Assembly (NCBI RefSeq): GCF_039543385.1
Contig: NZ_BAABJQ010000002.1
Coordinates: forward strand, 1-64,000
Length of the DNA: 64,000 bases
Source of the DNA: Rugosimonospora acidiphila
GTDB lineage: Bacteria > Actinomycetota > Actinomycetes > Mycobacteriales > Micromonosporaceae
Direction of reading: 5' to 3'
The position numbers were made by a program, and so were the translations under genes. The stretch's first letter is position 1. Each line of letters starts with the position of its first letter. This document shows positions 17,494 to 27,436 of the stretch, one piece after another. The notes under the pieces were generated by a model that saw only the letters and a list, made by a program, of their open reading frames with translations, was not told the DNA's origin and made no database searches.

Positions 17494-18138
17494 TCAGCGG
17501 TTGAGGTATGCCAGCACGGCCAGGACGCGGCGGTTGTCGTCGTTGGAGACCGGCAGGTCCAGCTTGGCGAAGATGCTGGCCGTGTGCTTGGTGACCGCGC
17601 TCTCGCTGATGTACAGCCGCTGGCTGATCGCCGAGTTGGACCGGCCCTCGGCCATCAGGCCGAGCACGTCACGCTCCCGGTCGGTGAGGGCATCGACGGT
17701 ACCGCGGGCGGTGCTGCGCACCAGGAGGCGGGACACGACGTGGGGGTCCAGCACCGTACCCCCCGAGGCCACCTGGCGCACCGCCTCGACGAACCGGCCG
17801 GCGTCGGAGACCCGGTCCTTGAGCAGGTACCCGATCGCCCCGGCCTCGTCGGCGAGCAGCTCCCGCGCGTACAGCGGCTCGACGTACTGGGACAGCAGCA
17901 GGATCGGCAGGCCGGGACGCTCCTGGCGGGCGGCCAGCGCCGCCCGCAGCCCGTCGTCGGTGAACGACGGCGGGAGCCGGATGTCGACCACGGCGACGTC
18001 CGGGGCCTCGGTGCGCAGCGCGTGCAGCAGGGCGGGGCCGTCCTCGACGGCGGCGACGATGTCGAAGCCGTGCTCGCGCAGCAGGTGCGTCAGGCCGTCC
18101 CTCAGGAGGAAGAGGTCTTCGGCGATGACAACGCGCAC
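17494..18138 (-). CDS. NarL/LuxR-type response regulator
   Basis: A 214-residue two-domain regulator. The receiver has the acidic pair in VVIAEDLFLLRDGL, the acceptor Asp in VAVVDIRLPP and Lys in GYLLKDRV. The C-terminal LuxR helix-turn-helix is DALTDRERDVLGLMAEGRSN followed by AISQRLYISESAVTKHTASIF. The start is GTG 18138 with GGAGATCCC just upstream. The gene overlaps the histidine kinase by 37 bases, so the pair is a two-component system. Confidence 0.9.
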   Translation of the reverse strand: MRVVIAEDLFLLRDGLTHLLREHGFDIVAAVEDGPALLHALRTEAPDVAVVDIRLPPSFTDDGLRAALAARQERPGLPILLLSQYVEPLYARELLADEAGAIGYLLKDRVSDAGRFVEAVRQVASGGTVLDPHVVSRLLVRSTARGTVDALTDRERDVLGLMAEGRSNSAISQRLYISESAVTKHTASIFAKLDLPVSNDDNRRVLAVLAYLNR

Positions 18139-19499
18139 GGGATCTCCATTCGAACGGTGGTGGGCCCGCCGGGCGGGCTGTCCAGGGCGAGGGTGCCGTC
18201 GAACGCGGCCAGCCGCCGGATGATCCCGCGCAGTCCGCTGCCGCGTGCGGGGTCCGCGCCGCCGCTGCCGTCGTCGGTCACCTCGATGCGCAGCCGGCCG
18301 GCGTCGTACCGCAGGTCGACGTCGATCCGCTTGGCGCCGGAGTGCTTGGCCGCGTTGGTCAGGACCTCGTTCACGGCGAAGTAGGCCGCCGCCTCCGTGG
18401 GTGGTGACAGCCGCGCCGGGATGGCGGCGTCGACCGTCACGTCCGGCACCATGTCCAGCGCCAGCGCGCGCACCGCGTCGGGCAGGCCCCGGTCGGCCAG
18501 CACCGGTGGGTGGATTCCCCGAACGAGGTCGCGCAGGTCCGCCAGCGCCGCCGACGATGCCTGCCGGGCCTGCAGGAGCAGGGCACGCGCCGAGTCCGGG
18601 TCGCGTTCCAGCTGCCGTTCGGCGGCGTCCAGGCTCATGCCCATGGCCACCAGCCGAGCCTGCGCCCCGTCGTGCAGGTCGCGCTCGATGCGGCGCAGCT
18701 CGGCGGCGGAGGCGTCGGTCACCTCGGTCCGGATGCCGTCGAGCTGCTCGACCCGGCGGGTCAGCTCGACGCGCTCCCGGGCCAGTTGGGCGCGCCCGGC
18801 GCCGAGCAGCCGCCGGGTGAGCCTCGCGTGGCAGCGCAGCCACCACGGACCCGACCAGACGCCGAGCGCGAGGAAGGCCAGGCCGAGCGGGATGGCCAGG
18901 ATCGCGTTGGTCCAGCTGTCGACGTGGATGAACGCGTAGTAGTTGCCGTCGGCGAACGCGTGGATCGTCGCCCACAGGAACGGCTGCGCCAGCGCACCGA
19001 ACACCCCGTAGAGGATGAGGCCGAACGGCACGATGGCCAGCACCGCGCCGCTGAGCGGGTCAATGGTCGCCCAGAGCACCTCCGCCCGGAACGCCGGGTC
19101 GGTGAGGATGGTCCGGCACAGCAGCAGCCGACCGACGAATCCGTCCCGTCGCGCGACCCAGGGCGGCAGCTGGCGCAGCTCCCCCAGTACTGCCTGCTCC
19201 GGTGCCGCCTGCTCCGGTGCCGCCTGCTCCGGCGCGGCGACCCCGTTCGGCGCTGCCGCCGCGAACCAGAGGTCCGCCCGGGCCCGGGAGCGGTTGGCGA
19301 GCGATCGCAGCCAGGTGGCCGCAGCCGGGAACCACGGCACGCCGGCCCCGACCGGAATCAGGATGGCGGCACCGGCCACGGCCAGCACCGCGACCCACCC
19401 GACGATCGCGGTGCCCACCAGTGACAGTCCCTCTGCCGGCGCCGCCAGACGCGACGGCAATCGCCGGATACCCGGGCCACCGCCCGTACCGTCTGTCAT
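18102..19499 (-). CDS. sensor histidine kinase (HisKA_3 type)
   Basis: A 465-residue membrane kinase. The N-terminal half has several hydrophobic helices and a small 5-residue repeat APEQA x3 in a linker. The dimerisation/phospho-acceptor helix is IERDLHDGAQARLVAMGMSL with the conserved His. The HATPase domain has NEVLTNAAKHSGA (N box) and VTDDGSGGADPARGSGLRGI (G box). Its ATG overlaps the CPBP protease stop (19496-19499), and it is coupled to the NarL-type regulator. The signal is unknown, but coupling to an intramembrane protease suggests an envelope signal. Confidence 0.9.
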   Translation of the reverse strand: MTDGTGGGPGIRRLPSRLAAPAEGLSLVGTAIVGWVAVLAVAGAAILIPVGAGVPWFPAAATWLRSLANRSRARADLWFAAAAPNGVAAPEQAAPEQAAPEQAVLGELRQLPPWVARRDGFVGRLLLCRTILTDPAFRAEVLWATIDPLSGAVLAIVPFGLILYGVFGALAQPFLWATIHAFADGNYYAFIHVDSWTNAILAIPLGLAFLALGVWSGPWWLRCHARLTRRLLGAGRAQLARERVELTRRVEQLDGIRTEVTDASAAELRRIERDLHDGAQARLVAMGMSLDAAERQLERDPDSARALLLQARQASSAALADLRDLVRGIHPPVLADRGLPDAVRALALDMVPDVTVDAAIPARLSPPTEAAAYFAVNEVLTNAAKHSGAKRIDVDLRYDAGRLRIEVTDDGSGGADPARGSGLRGIIRRLAAFDGTLALDSPPGGPTTVRMEIPCALSSPKTSSS

Positions 19500-20356
19500 T
19501 GGCCCTCCCCCAGCCGACGCGTCCACGGCCAACCGCCGGCCGCACGCGCCCCCGCCACGACGAGCGCGGCGAGCACGCTGGCGGACGCGACGAGCACTTC
19601 CGCCCTCAGGTCACCGGTCTCCTCGGGCATCAGCAACAATAGGCCGAGATTGACCAGGGCATGGAAGCCGCCCGCGATGAGCAGGTGGCGCCCCCGAGCC
19701 CCTTCCAGCACGACCGCCAGGATGACGGACAGCGCGATGGCGGACGTCAGGAACGCGGCGGCGTAGGCCGGCCCGTAGCCGAACACCTGCACGTGCCAGA
19801 GGCCCCACAGCACACCCACGATCGTGCCGGAGGTCATCACCCCGTACCGGGTGCGCAGGTAGGGCTGGAGGAAGCAGCGCCAGCCGAACTCTTCGGCACA
19901 GGCGCCGAGCAGTTGAGCGGCGGCGATCACCCAGAACGGGTGGGGCAGCGCGCCCGGGTGCGTGTACTCCACGTCGGCGCCGAGCAACGCGTACGCGCCG
20001 ATCGTGGCCGCGAAGATGCCGGCGCCGATCGCGACGATGGCGAGCAGCCGGACCAGTACCCGCCGGGACAGCCCCAGCCCCGCGGCCAGCGGCGGGCGCC
20101 AGCCTCGGCGCCAGACCAGCACCACGGCCAGCACGCCCAGCACCGGTCCGAACTGGGTGAGCTCGATGACCACGGGGTCCACCCGCAGCAGCGGCTGCAT
20201 GAGCCCGAGCGCCCCGGCGCCCAGCATCGTCACGAGGTAGTACAGGCCGATCACGGCCGCCATGCGCGGGGCTCGCCGTGCCGGCACCGTGGGCTCGGGG
20301 CGCGGTACCGGGTCGCGGTCGGCGGTCGGCGCCGTCAGGAGGTTTTCAGCGTTCAC
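19496..20356 (-). CDS. CPBP intramembrane metalloprotease
   Basis: A 286-residue membrane protein with about eight helices. The Abi/CPBP motifs are present: AEEFGWR (motif 1, EExxxR), a His in GLWHVQVFGYG (motif 2) and FHALVN (motif 3). Family members cleave substrates within the membrane, sometimes protecting producers of bacteriocins. GTG 20356 is chosen because the frame before it lacks coding character. It is the first gene of an operon with a histidine kinase and regulator, so it may be part of the signalling path. Confidence 0.82.
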   Translation of the reverse strand: MNAENLLTAPTADRDPVPRPEPTVPARRAPRMAAVIGLYYLVTMLGAGALGLMQPLLRVDPVVIELTQFGPVLGVLAVVLVWRRGWRPPLAAGLGLSRRVLVRLLAIVAIGAGIFAATIGAYALLGADVEYTHPGALPHPFWVIAAAQLLGACAEEFGWRCFLQPYLRTRYGVMTSGTIVGVLWGLWHVQVFGYGPAYAAAFLTSAIALSVILAVVLEGARGRHLLIAGGFHALVNLGLLLLMPEETGDLRAEVLVASASVLAALVVAGARAAGGWPWTRRLGEGQ

Positions 20357-20650
20357 GCCCTCGACAATGCCGGCCGGACGCCACGGCGACGATGGAGTCA
20401 GCTGCCGAACAGGGGTGTACCTGTCTACACCTCCGGTCGGCGGCGAGGCACGCCCGCCGAGGTGCCGTGACCCAGCGCCGCGATCCACGAGACGTTCTCT
20501 GGTTCGTGGGAAGACGCGACGCGGAGACCGGGCGGTGGTGGTCCGGCGTTCTCCGACTCACTCGATTAGGCTAAATAACCCCATTACTGGCTTCTTTGGA
20601 CAAATACTTGCTTCTATCTCTTCGTCTGGTTGTACGGAGACTGGAGTGGA

Positions 20651-23600
20651 ATGAGCCGATTGATGGCCGCCGCGAGGCGTAGCGCCCCGGCAGCGACGGT
20701 CCTGAGCCTGCTGGCTGGTCTGGCCCTGGCGGTCCCCCCGGCCGCACCGGAAGGACGGGCGGACCGCGGCGCACTAAGCCAAGCGGCGCTCACGTCCGTG
20801 GGGCCCGTCAATCCGGTGGCGCCCGCGCTGAGTTTCGGCGTGATGACCGAGGGCAACGCCAACGTCGTCAACGACGAGAACGAAGGCACCATGGCGGTGG
20901 GCGGCGATCTCACCTTCGGCAACTACCAACTGGCCGGAAACTCGTCCGGTTCGTTCGTGGTGCCGGGCGACGCCAACCCCAGCGCGCTGGTCGTGGGCGG
21001 ATCGGTGAACTTCGCCGGCAGCGTGCCGGGTAGCCGTCTCCAGATACTCAGCGGCGGGTACGCCAAGGTCGGCAACCTCACCGGGACCTTCGTGCGCGAC
21101 ACCGACAACAACTCGGCAGCGGTCAACACCCGCATCCTGCCGGCGAACAACTACGACGCGTTCCCCCGGGTCGAACTGACGACCAGGCAGCCGGTGCCGA
21201 GCGTCGGGCCGACCTCGCCAATCAACTTCGGCGCCGCCTTCAGCACCTTCCGCACCACGTCCACCAGCCTGGGCACCTGCGGCAACACCGTGGTGCTGCG
21301 CAACCCCAACGGCGACGTGCTGCCCCGGCCGATCCCGCCGGGCAGCAACGCGGTCGTCACGCTCGACCCCGGCGTCACCAACGTGCTCAACCTGAGCGCC
21401 GCCGACCTCAACAACATCGCCATTCTCACCTTCGCCAACCAGCCCAACCCCACCACACCCCTGCTGGTCAACGTCGACACCAGCGGCGTGGGCAACAACT
21501 ACGCCTGGACCGTCCCGAACATGTCGGGTATCGGCGGCACCCAGGCCCAGTACGTCATGTTCAATTTCCCGACCGCGACCACGCTGACGCTCACCGCCGC
21601 ATCGGCGACCGTCGAGGGCACCATCTACGCCCCCAACGCCGCGCTGATCGACGTGTCCCCCACCAACACCGAGGGCAGCATCATCACCCGCACCCTCGAC
21701 CACCGGGGTGGCGAGATCCATTACTTTCCGTTCAGCACGACGCTGTCCTGCGGCGGGGCGCCCCCGGCGAGCATAGCGGTGGTCAAGTCCTCGACCACGA
21801 CCTCAATCAGCACCGTGGGCCAGCAGGTGCCGTACTCGTTCTGGGTCGCGAACAACGGCGAAGTGCCGCTGACCAACGTGAACCTGACCGACACCCAGAC
21901 CCCGCCGTCCTCGAACGCGAACCTGGGGCCGATCGCCTGCCCGTCGACCACCCTCGCCCCCGGCGAGTCCATGACCTGTACCGCCACCTACACCGTGACC
22001 CAGGCCGACCTGGACAACGATTCGCTGTCGGACACCGCCATCGCCCACGGCACCCCGACCGGGACGACGACACCGATCGACTCGCCGCCCTCGGACCTGA
22101 CCATCCCGGCCGCGCCCCTGACGGCGAGCATCTCGCTCGTGAAGTCCTCGACCACCAGAGCCATCGTCACGGTGGGGCAGCAGGTGCCGTACTCGTTCCT
22201 GGTGACCAACACCGGCGGCCTGACCCTGAACAGCGTCAACGTGACCGATACCCAGACCCCGCCGTCGTCCAACGCCAACCTGGGACCGATCACCTGCCCC
22301 GCGACCACCCTGGCGCCGGGCGCGTCCACCACCTGCACCGCCACCTACACCGTGACCCAGGCCGACCTGGACAACGACGCGGTGTCGGACACCGCCATCG
22401 CCCGCGGCACCCCGACCGGGACGACGACGCCGATCGACTCGCCGCCCTCGGACCTCACCATCGAGGCCGCGCCCCTGATCGCGCAGATCGCCGTGATGAA
22501 GTCGTCCAGCACCGCCACCATCACCGCCGTCGGCCAGCAGGTGCCCTACTCGTTCCTGGTCGTCAACGTCGGCAACCGCACGCTCGGCAGCGTGAACGTG
22601 ACCGACACCCAGACCCCGCCGTCGTCCAACGTCAACCTGGGCCCGATCACCTGCCCCGCGACCACCCTGGCCCCGGGCGAGTCCACCACCTGCACCGCCA
22701 CCTACACCGTGACCCAGGCCGACCTGGACAACGGCTCGCTGTCGGACACCGTGATCGCCCACGGCACCCCGAACAGCGGTCCGACGGTGGACTCCGGGCC
22801 ATCGCAGCTGACCATCCCCGCGACGGCGCCACAGGCCGAGATCACGGTCGCGAAGTCGTCCACGACCAGGGTCATCGGCACGGTCGGGCAGCAGGTGCCG
22901 TACACCTTCTGGGTGGTGAACACCGGCGGCGTGACGCTGAACAACGTCAGCGTGACCGACACCCAGACTCCGCCGTCGTCCAACGCCAACCTGGGACCGA
23001 TCACCTGCCCATCGACCACGCTGGCCCCGTCCGAATTGGTGGTCTGCACCGCGACGTACACGGTGACCCAGGCAGACCTGGACAACGAATCACTGGCCGA
23101 TGTCGCGGTGGCACACGGCACCCCCACCGGCACGACCACCCCGATCGACTCGCCGCCGGCCGACCTGGACATCCCGGCCGCCGGCCTGGTCGCCGACATC
23201 ACGGTGGTCAAGACCTCCACCACGAACGCCATCACGACGGTCGGCCAGCAGGTGCCGTACACGTTTCGGGTGGTGAACACCGGCAGCCTGACCCTCAACA
23301 ACGTCAACGTGACCGACACCCAGACCCCGCCGTCGTCCAACGCCAACCTGGGACCGATCACCTGCCTGGCCACGAGCCTGGCCCCGGGCGTGTCCACCAC
23401 GTGTAGCGCCACGTACACGATCACCCAGGCCGACCTGGACAACGAATTGCTGGCCGATGTGGCGGTGGCGCACGGCACGCCCACCGGTACGACCACCCCG
23501 ATCGACTCGCCGCCGGCCGACCTGGACATCCCGGCCGCCGGCCTGGTCGCCGACATCACGGTGGTCAAGACCTCCACCACGGCCGCGGTCACGGCGGTGG

Positions 23601-24787
23601 GGCAGCAGGTGCCCTACGCGTTCCAGGTCGTCAACACCGGCGGCCTGACCCTGACCGGGGTCGCCGTGAACGACATCCCGCTGACCCCGGCGCTACGCGG
23701 ATCCCTCGGGCCGATCACCTGCGGCCCGACCGACATCCCGAACGGCCAGGTCAGCCTGGCACCGGGTGAGACGATCGAGTGCCGGGCCACCTACACGGTG
23801 ACCCAGAACGACTTCGACCACACGATGATCTCGGACGTGGCGACGGCGACGGGCATCCCACCGTCGGGACCGGCACCGGTGTCGCCACCGTCGGCGGTGA
23901 ACATCCCGGTTTTCCGTCCGGCGATCGCCCTCACCAAGTCCGTCGATCCGGGCACCGTGCACCGCGCCGGTGACCACGTCACGTACACCTTCCTCGTCAG
24001 CAATACCGGAACCACCGTGCTGCGTCAGGTCGCCATCGACGAGACGTCCTTCTCGGGTACCGGGGCGCTGGGCCCGATCACGTGCGGAGCCCCGCCGGTA
24101 CCCAGCGGCAGCGTGGCGCTGACCGCCGGCGCGAGCGTGGCCTGCACCGCGGACTACGCCGTCACGCAGGCCGACATCGACGCCGGGAGCGTGGCGAACA
24201 CCGCGGTCGCCATCGGTACCCCGCCGGACATCCCGGGCCAGCCACCCTCGCAGCCGGTGCGCTCCAACCCGTCCTCGGCGGTGGTGACGGGGGCGTACGC
24301 CACCTCGATCACCGTGCGGAAGTCCTCGACCACCACGGAGATCAACGCGCCGGGCCAGCGGGTCCCGTTCACCTACACCGTCACGAACACCGGCGACGCC
24401 ACCCTGACCGGTGTACGGGTGGACGACACGTTGACCGCCCCGGCGCAGGCGACCGACCTCGGACCGATCACCTGCGGCCCGACGGGTATCGCGAACGGAT
24501 CGGTCACCCTGGCCGCCGGGGCGTCGATCACCTGCCAGGCCAGCTACACGGTGTCCAAGGCAGACTACTCGCGGCAGTCGCTGCGGGATGTCGCGACGGT
24601 GACCGGGACGCCGCCGTCCGGCCCCCCGGTGACCTCACCGGAGTCCGTCCTGACGATCCCGGTCAAGGGCAAGCTGCCGATCACCGGCTACCGGTACCTG
24701 TCCGGCTCGATCCTCGGCGGCCTGGCGTCGCTCGTCGTCGGCGCGGGGTTGGTGCTGCTGGTCCGGCGGCGCAGGGCGCACGCCTGA
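20651..24787 (+). CDS. large LPXTG-anchored surface protein with CAA domain and eight DUF11-like repeats
   Basis: A 1378-residue exported protein. A signal peptide (1-35) is followed by a choice-of-anchor-A domain (about 60-370: GVMTEGNANVVNDENEGTMA, VGGDLTFGNYQLA, VEGTIYAPNA). Eight tandem repeats of roughly 120 residues then run to about 1335, each like the DUF11/DUF7507 fold (AVVKSSTT...VGQQVPYSF...GPITCP...TLAPG...CTATYTVTQADLDN). The tail has LPITG (1342-1346), a transmembrane helix and RRRR, a sortase signal. A role as an adhesin or aerial-surface coat is inferred. ATG 20651 follows GGAG; the 60 bases upstream are unusually AT-rich and probably hold the promoter. Confidence 0.88.
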   Translation: MSRLMAAARRSAPAATVLSLLAGLALAVPPAAPEGRADRGALSQAALTSVGPVNPVAPALSFGVMTEGNANVVNDENEGTMAVGGDLTFGNYQLAGNSSGSFVVPGDANPSALVVGGSVNFAGSVPGSRLQILSGGYAKVGNLTGTFVRDTDNNSAAVNTRILPANNYDAFPRVELTTRQPVPSVGPTSPINFGAAFSTFRTTSTSLGTCGNTVVLRNPNGDVLPRPIPPGSNAVVTLDPGVTNVLNLSAADLNNIAILTFANQPNPTTPLLVNVDTSGVGNNYAWTVPNMSGIGGTQAQYVMFNFPTATTLTLTAASATVEGTIYAPNAALIDVSPTNTEGSIITRTLDHRGGEIHYFPFSTTLSCGGAPPASIAVVKSSTTTSISTVGQQVPYSFWVANNGEVPLTNVNLTDTQTPPSSNANLGPIACPSTTLAPGESMTCTATYTVTQADLDNDSLSDTAIAHGTPTGTTTPIDSPPSDLTIPAAPLTASISLVKSSTTRAIVTVGQQVPYSFLVTNTGGLTLNSVNVTDTQTPPSSNANLGPITCPATTLAPGASTTCTATYTVTQADLDNDAVSDTAIARGTPTGTTTPIDSPPSDLTIEAAPLIAQIAVMKSSSTATITAVGQQVPYSFLVVNVGNRTLGSVNVTDTQTPPSSNVNLGPITCPATTLAPGESTTCTATYTVTQADLDNGSLSDTVIAHGTPNSGPTVDSGPSQLTIPATAPQAEITVAKSSTTRVIGTVGQQVPYTFWVVNTGGVTLNNVSVTDTQTPPSSNANLGPITCPSTTLAPSELVVCTATYTVTQADLDNESLADVAVAHGTPTGTTTPIDSPPADLDIPAAGLVADITVVKTSTTNAITTVGQQVPYTFRVVNTGSLTLNNVNVTDTQTPPSSNANLGPITCLATSLAPGVSTTCSATYTITQADLDNELLADVAVAHGTPTGTTTPIDSPPADLDIPAAGLVADITVVKTSTTAAVTAVGQQVPYAFQVVNTGGLTLTGVAVNDIPLTPALRGSLGPITCGPTDIPNGQVSLAPGETIECRATYTVTQNDFDHTMISDVATATGIPPSGPAPVSPPSAVNIPVFRPAIALTKSVDPGTVHRAGDHVTYTFLVSNTGTTVLRQVAIDETSFSGTGALGPITCGAPPVPSGSVALTAGASVACTADYAVTQADIDAGSVANTAVAIGTPPDIPGQPPSQPVRSNPSSAVVTGAYATSITVRKSSTTTEINAPGQRVPFTYTVTNTGDATLTGVRVDDTLTAPAQATDLGPITCGPTGIANGSVTLAAGASITCQASYTVSKADYSRQSLRDVATVTGTPPSGPPVTSPESVLTIPVKGKLPITGYRYLSGSILGGLASLVVGAGLVLLVRRRRAHA
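21767..24660 (+). repeat. eight ~360-bp tandem repeats in the surface protein gene
   Basis: Repeat units begin near 21767, 22122, 22481, 22834, 23191, 23549, 23918 and 24297. Units one to six are highly similar at DNA level. The stretch around 23098-23222 is almost identical to 23455-23580, which indicates recent duplication. Units seven and eight are more diverged. Confidence 0.85.
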
Positions 24788-24826
24788 TGTAGGCGCACGC
24801 CTGACGTAGGGCGCACGCCTGACGTA
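24774..24826 (+). repeat. three 17-18-bp tandem repeats spanning the surface protein stop codon
   Basis: Units at 24774-24791, 24792-24808 and 24809-24826 share the core GGCGCACGCCTGA(T/C)GTA. The stop codon TGA of the surface protein gene lies inside the first unit. Confidence 0.75.
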
Positions 24827-24857
24827 GGGCGCGATCCAGCCGACGCACGCTGACATC

Positions 24858-24886
24858 GCCGGGTCCGGTGGCACACCGGGCCCGGC
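24858..24886. terminator. bidirectional hairpin between surface protein and dehydrogenase genes
   Basis: GCCGGGTCCGGTG (24858-24870) and CACCGGGCCCGGC (24874-24886) pair over 13 positions with one G-T wobble and a 3-base loop. The site lies between two convergent genes. Confidence 0.7.
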
Positions 24887-24913
24887 GGTCGGGCCCGGCG
24901 GTCGTAGGCGCGG

Positions 24914-25903
24914 TCAGCGACTGAGGTAGTCGGCCACCGCGTCGGCGGCGAGCGAGGCCGCCCGGATCGCGGTCTGCCGCGTGGCGCCGGCCAGATGCGG
25001 GGTCAGCACCACCCGGGGCGCGGTGCGGATCCGGGACGCGGCCGGCAGCGGCTCCGCGTCGAAGACGTCGAACGCGGCCGCGCCGAGCCGTCCCGACTCC
25101 AGCGCGTCGGCGATCGCCTCGTAGTCGAGCAGCCCGCCGCGCGCGGTGTTCACCACTACCGCGCCCTCGGGCAGCAGCGCCAGTTCCCGGGCGCCGATGA
25201 TGCGCTCGGTCTCGGCGGTCAGCCGCGCGTGCAGGCTCACCACCGAGGAGCGTTCCAGCAGCGAGTCCAGGTCGGTTACCCGGGCACCGTCCAAGGTGGA
25301 CGGGTCGGCGTACGGGTCGTACACCAGCACCTCGGCGTCGAAGGCACGCAGTATCCGACCCACCCGCCGCCCGATCGCCCCGTACCCGATCAACCCCACC
25401 GTGGCACCGGCCAGCTCGCCACCGACCTCGTCGAGCGCGTACAGGTCGCTGCGCCACTGCCCGGCCAGCACCGTGGCGTGCAGCTCCGGCAGCCGGCGCA
25501 GGGCGGCGAGCAGCAGGGCCACGGTGTGCTCGGCCGCGGCGACCGCGTTGCGGCCGGGCGTGGAGCGGACCTCGATTCCGCGCTCCGCGGCGGCGTCGAG
25601 GTTGACGTTGACCGGGCCGCCCCGGCAGACCACGATGAGCTTGAGCGCGTCGGCGGCGGCCAGCACGCGGCGGGTGAACGGGCCCATCTGCGTGATCGCG
25701 ATCTGGACGCCGGGCAGCGCGGCGATCAGCTCGTCCTCGGTATCGGACGCCTCATCGACCTCGGCGACGGGACCGAACGGGACCAGCGGCCACGGCCCGG
25801 TCAGCGGGTGGAGGTCCAGTCCCCCGCCGATCCGGGCGTGCAGCGCCTCGGTAACCAGCTCGGGCGTCACGAAATGGTCTCCGGCGACCAGGATGCGCGT
25901 CAC
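24914..25903 (-). CDS. D-2-hydroxyacid dehydrogenase (NAD-dependent)
   Basis: A 329-residue enzyme of the phosphoglycerate-dehydrogenase-like family. The Rossmann motif is TVGLIGYGAIGRRVGRIL (GxGxxG), the substrate/cofactor Arg is in VVVNTARGG, the Glu in FDVFDAEPLP and the catalytic His in LTPHLAGAT. It interconverts 2-hydroxyacids and 2-ketoacids with NAD(H). GTG 25903 has GGAGAG eight bases upstream and overlaps the kinase stop (GTGA). As the last gene of the leftward operon it may oxidise or reduce an acid derived from the imported sugar. Confidence 0.88.
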   Translation of the reverse strand: MTRILVAGDHFVTPELVTEALHARIGGGLDLHPLTGPWPLVPFGPVAEVDEASDTEDELIAALPGVQIAITQMGPFTRRVLAAADALKLIVVCRGGPVNVNLDAAAERGIEVRSTPGRNAVAAAEHTVALLLAALRRLPELHATVLAGQWRSDLYALDEVGGELAGATVGLIGYGAIGRRVGRILRAFDAEVLVYDPYADPSTLDGARVTDLDSLLERSSVVSLHARLTAETERIIGARELALLPEGAVVVNTARGGLLDYEAIADALESGRLGAAAFDVFDAEPLPAASRIRTAPRVVLTPHLAGATRQTAIRAASLAADAVADYLSR

Positions 25904-27429
25904 GGAATGCTCTCCTTCGAGGGTGAGTGTGCCCAGCCGGCCCGGGCCTGCGCCAAGTGGTCCAGGTAGCGGGCGTAGCCGTCCTGGTACCGGCCGGCGG
26001 TGGCCGGGTCCGGCTCGTACGTGTGACCGGTGGGCGCGTGGGCCAGCGGTGGCTCCCCGATGACGCGCAGCGCGGCGAGCGCCGCGCCCCGGGCTCCGGT
26101 CTCGTCGTCGGTCAGCACCCGCACCGGGCGGCCCAGCACGTCGGCGAAGATCTGCGCCCAGCCGGCGGAGCGTACGCCGCCACCGCACGCGGTGACCTCG
26201 CCGGTCAGGCCCGCCTCGGTCAGGCAGTGCCGGGCGCTGTAGGCGATCGCCTCGGCGGTCGCCCGGACCAGGTCGGGGGCCTCGGTACCCAGATGCATCC
26301 CGTCGATGCGGGCCCGGGCGTTCGGCTCCACGAACGGCGCCCGCTCGCCGGCCTCGGCGAAGAACGGCAGCACGGTCAGCCCGTCGGCGCGCCCGGTGGA
26401 CAGCAGCGCGGGCAGCCGGTCGATGCCGACGCCGACCAGCCGCAGCACCCAGTCCAGCGCGGCGGTGCCGACCATCGCCGGCAGGGCTCGCAGCCACCGC
26501 CCGGCTTCCCAGGTGGAGATGGTGAGCCCGCTCGGCTCGCCGCCGGTATCGACCCGGTCCCGCAGCACCTGACAGGCCAGCGTGGTGCCCACGATGAGCA
26601 GCCCGTCGCCGGTCGCCGACACGCCGGCACCCCAGGCGCTGGCCGGCAGGTCGTACGGTCCGGCGATGACCGGGGTTCCCGCCGGCAGCCCGGTGCCGCT
26701 GGCCCGCAGTTCGCCGGCTGGCTGGCTGCGCACCGGTGCCAGCAGGTGCCGCCAGCGGGCCAGCCCGAGCAGGTCAAGCACGGACGCGTCATAGTCCCGG
26801 GTGTGCGGGTCGAGAAACGGCAGCGACGCGTCGGAGACATCGGTCGCCCGTACCCCGGTCAGCCGCTGCAGCACGACGTCCTTGCAGTAGCCGGCGGTGG
26901 CCGCGGCGGCCAGGTCACCGGGCTCGTGGGCGTCGAGCCAGGCGAGCAGCGGCCCGGCCGACCCCGAGAACATCAGGCCGCCGGTGCGCCGATACGCCGC
27001 CACCAGCCTGCCGTCGGCCGACCAGTCCGACACGATCGGCGCGGCCCGCGCGTCCAGCCAGGACATCGCCGGACGCACCGGGCGGCCGTGCGGGTCCACC
27101 AGCCACAGCCCGTCGCCCTGCCCGGTCACCCCGACCGCCAGGGCTCGACGGCCGGCCAGCCGGGCGGCGAGTGCGGCGAGCACCTCCACGACGGAGGCGA
27201 CCACCTGGTCGGTGTCCTGCTCGTACCGCCCGGGTGCGGGCCGGTTCAGCTGGGTCGGCCGGGCGATGCGGCACAGCTGGGTGCCGTCGATGCCGAACGC
27301 GACCGCCTTGGTCACCGTCGTACCGGCGTCGACCCCGATCACGTACGGCGCGTCCAAGCCCGCCTGCGTCGCGGCCCGGGCGCGGTTACGCTCACGGGCG
27401 CGGCCACGCTCATGGTCGGCTGGCGGCAT
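25900..27429 (-). CDS. FGGY-family carbohydrate kinase (first)
   Basis: A 509-residue sugar kinase. The N-terminal phosphate loop is VIGVDAGTTVTKAVAFGIDG, the second-domain motif is TACGGGVRSAGWAQIFADVL (GGG.RS..W.Q..ADV), and GARGAALAA closes the ATP site. This resembles xylulose/L-xylulose-type kinases that phosphorylate ketoses or polyols. The start ATG 27429 is preferred; TTG 27456 would overlap the DeoR gene. It lies in an operon with a DeoR regulator, a phosphatase, a second kinase and a dehydrogenase. The true sugar is unknown. Confidence 0.88.
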   Translation of the reverse strand: MPPADHERGRARERNRARAATQAGLDAPYVIGVDAGTTVTKAVAFGIDGTQLCRIARPTQLNRPAPGRYEQDTDQVVASVVEVLAALAARLAGRRALAVGVTGQGDGLWLVDPHGRPVRPAMSWLDARAAPIVSDWSADGRLVAAYRRTGGLMFSGSAGPLLAWLDAHEPGDLAAAATAGYCKDVVLQRLTGVRATDVSDASLPFLDPHTRDYDASVLDLLGLARWRHLLAPVRSQPAGELRASGTGLPAGTPVIAGPYDLPASAWGAGVSATGDGLLIVGTTLACQVLRDRVDTGGEPSGLTISTWEAGRWLRALPAMVGTAALDWVLRLVGVGIDRLPALLSTGRADGLTVLPFFAEAGERAPFVEPNARARIDGMHLGTEAPDLVRATAEAIAYSARHCLTEAGLTGEVTACGGGVRSAGWAQIFADVLGRPVRVLTDDETGARGAALAALRVIGEPPLAHAPTGHTYEPDPATAGRYQDGYARYLDHLAQARAGWAHSPSKESIP

Positions 27430-27436
27430 GGACGGC

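Noticed and set aside
20774..23592. Several long minus-strand frames (up to 319 codons) opposite the surface protein
   Set aside because: They are shadows caused by GC-rich codon periodicity and the repeats. The plus-strand frame has a signal peptide, known domains and an LPXTG signal.
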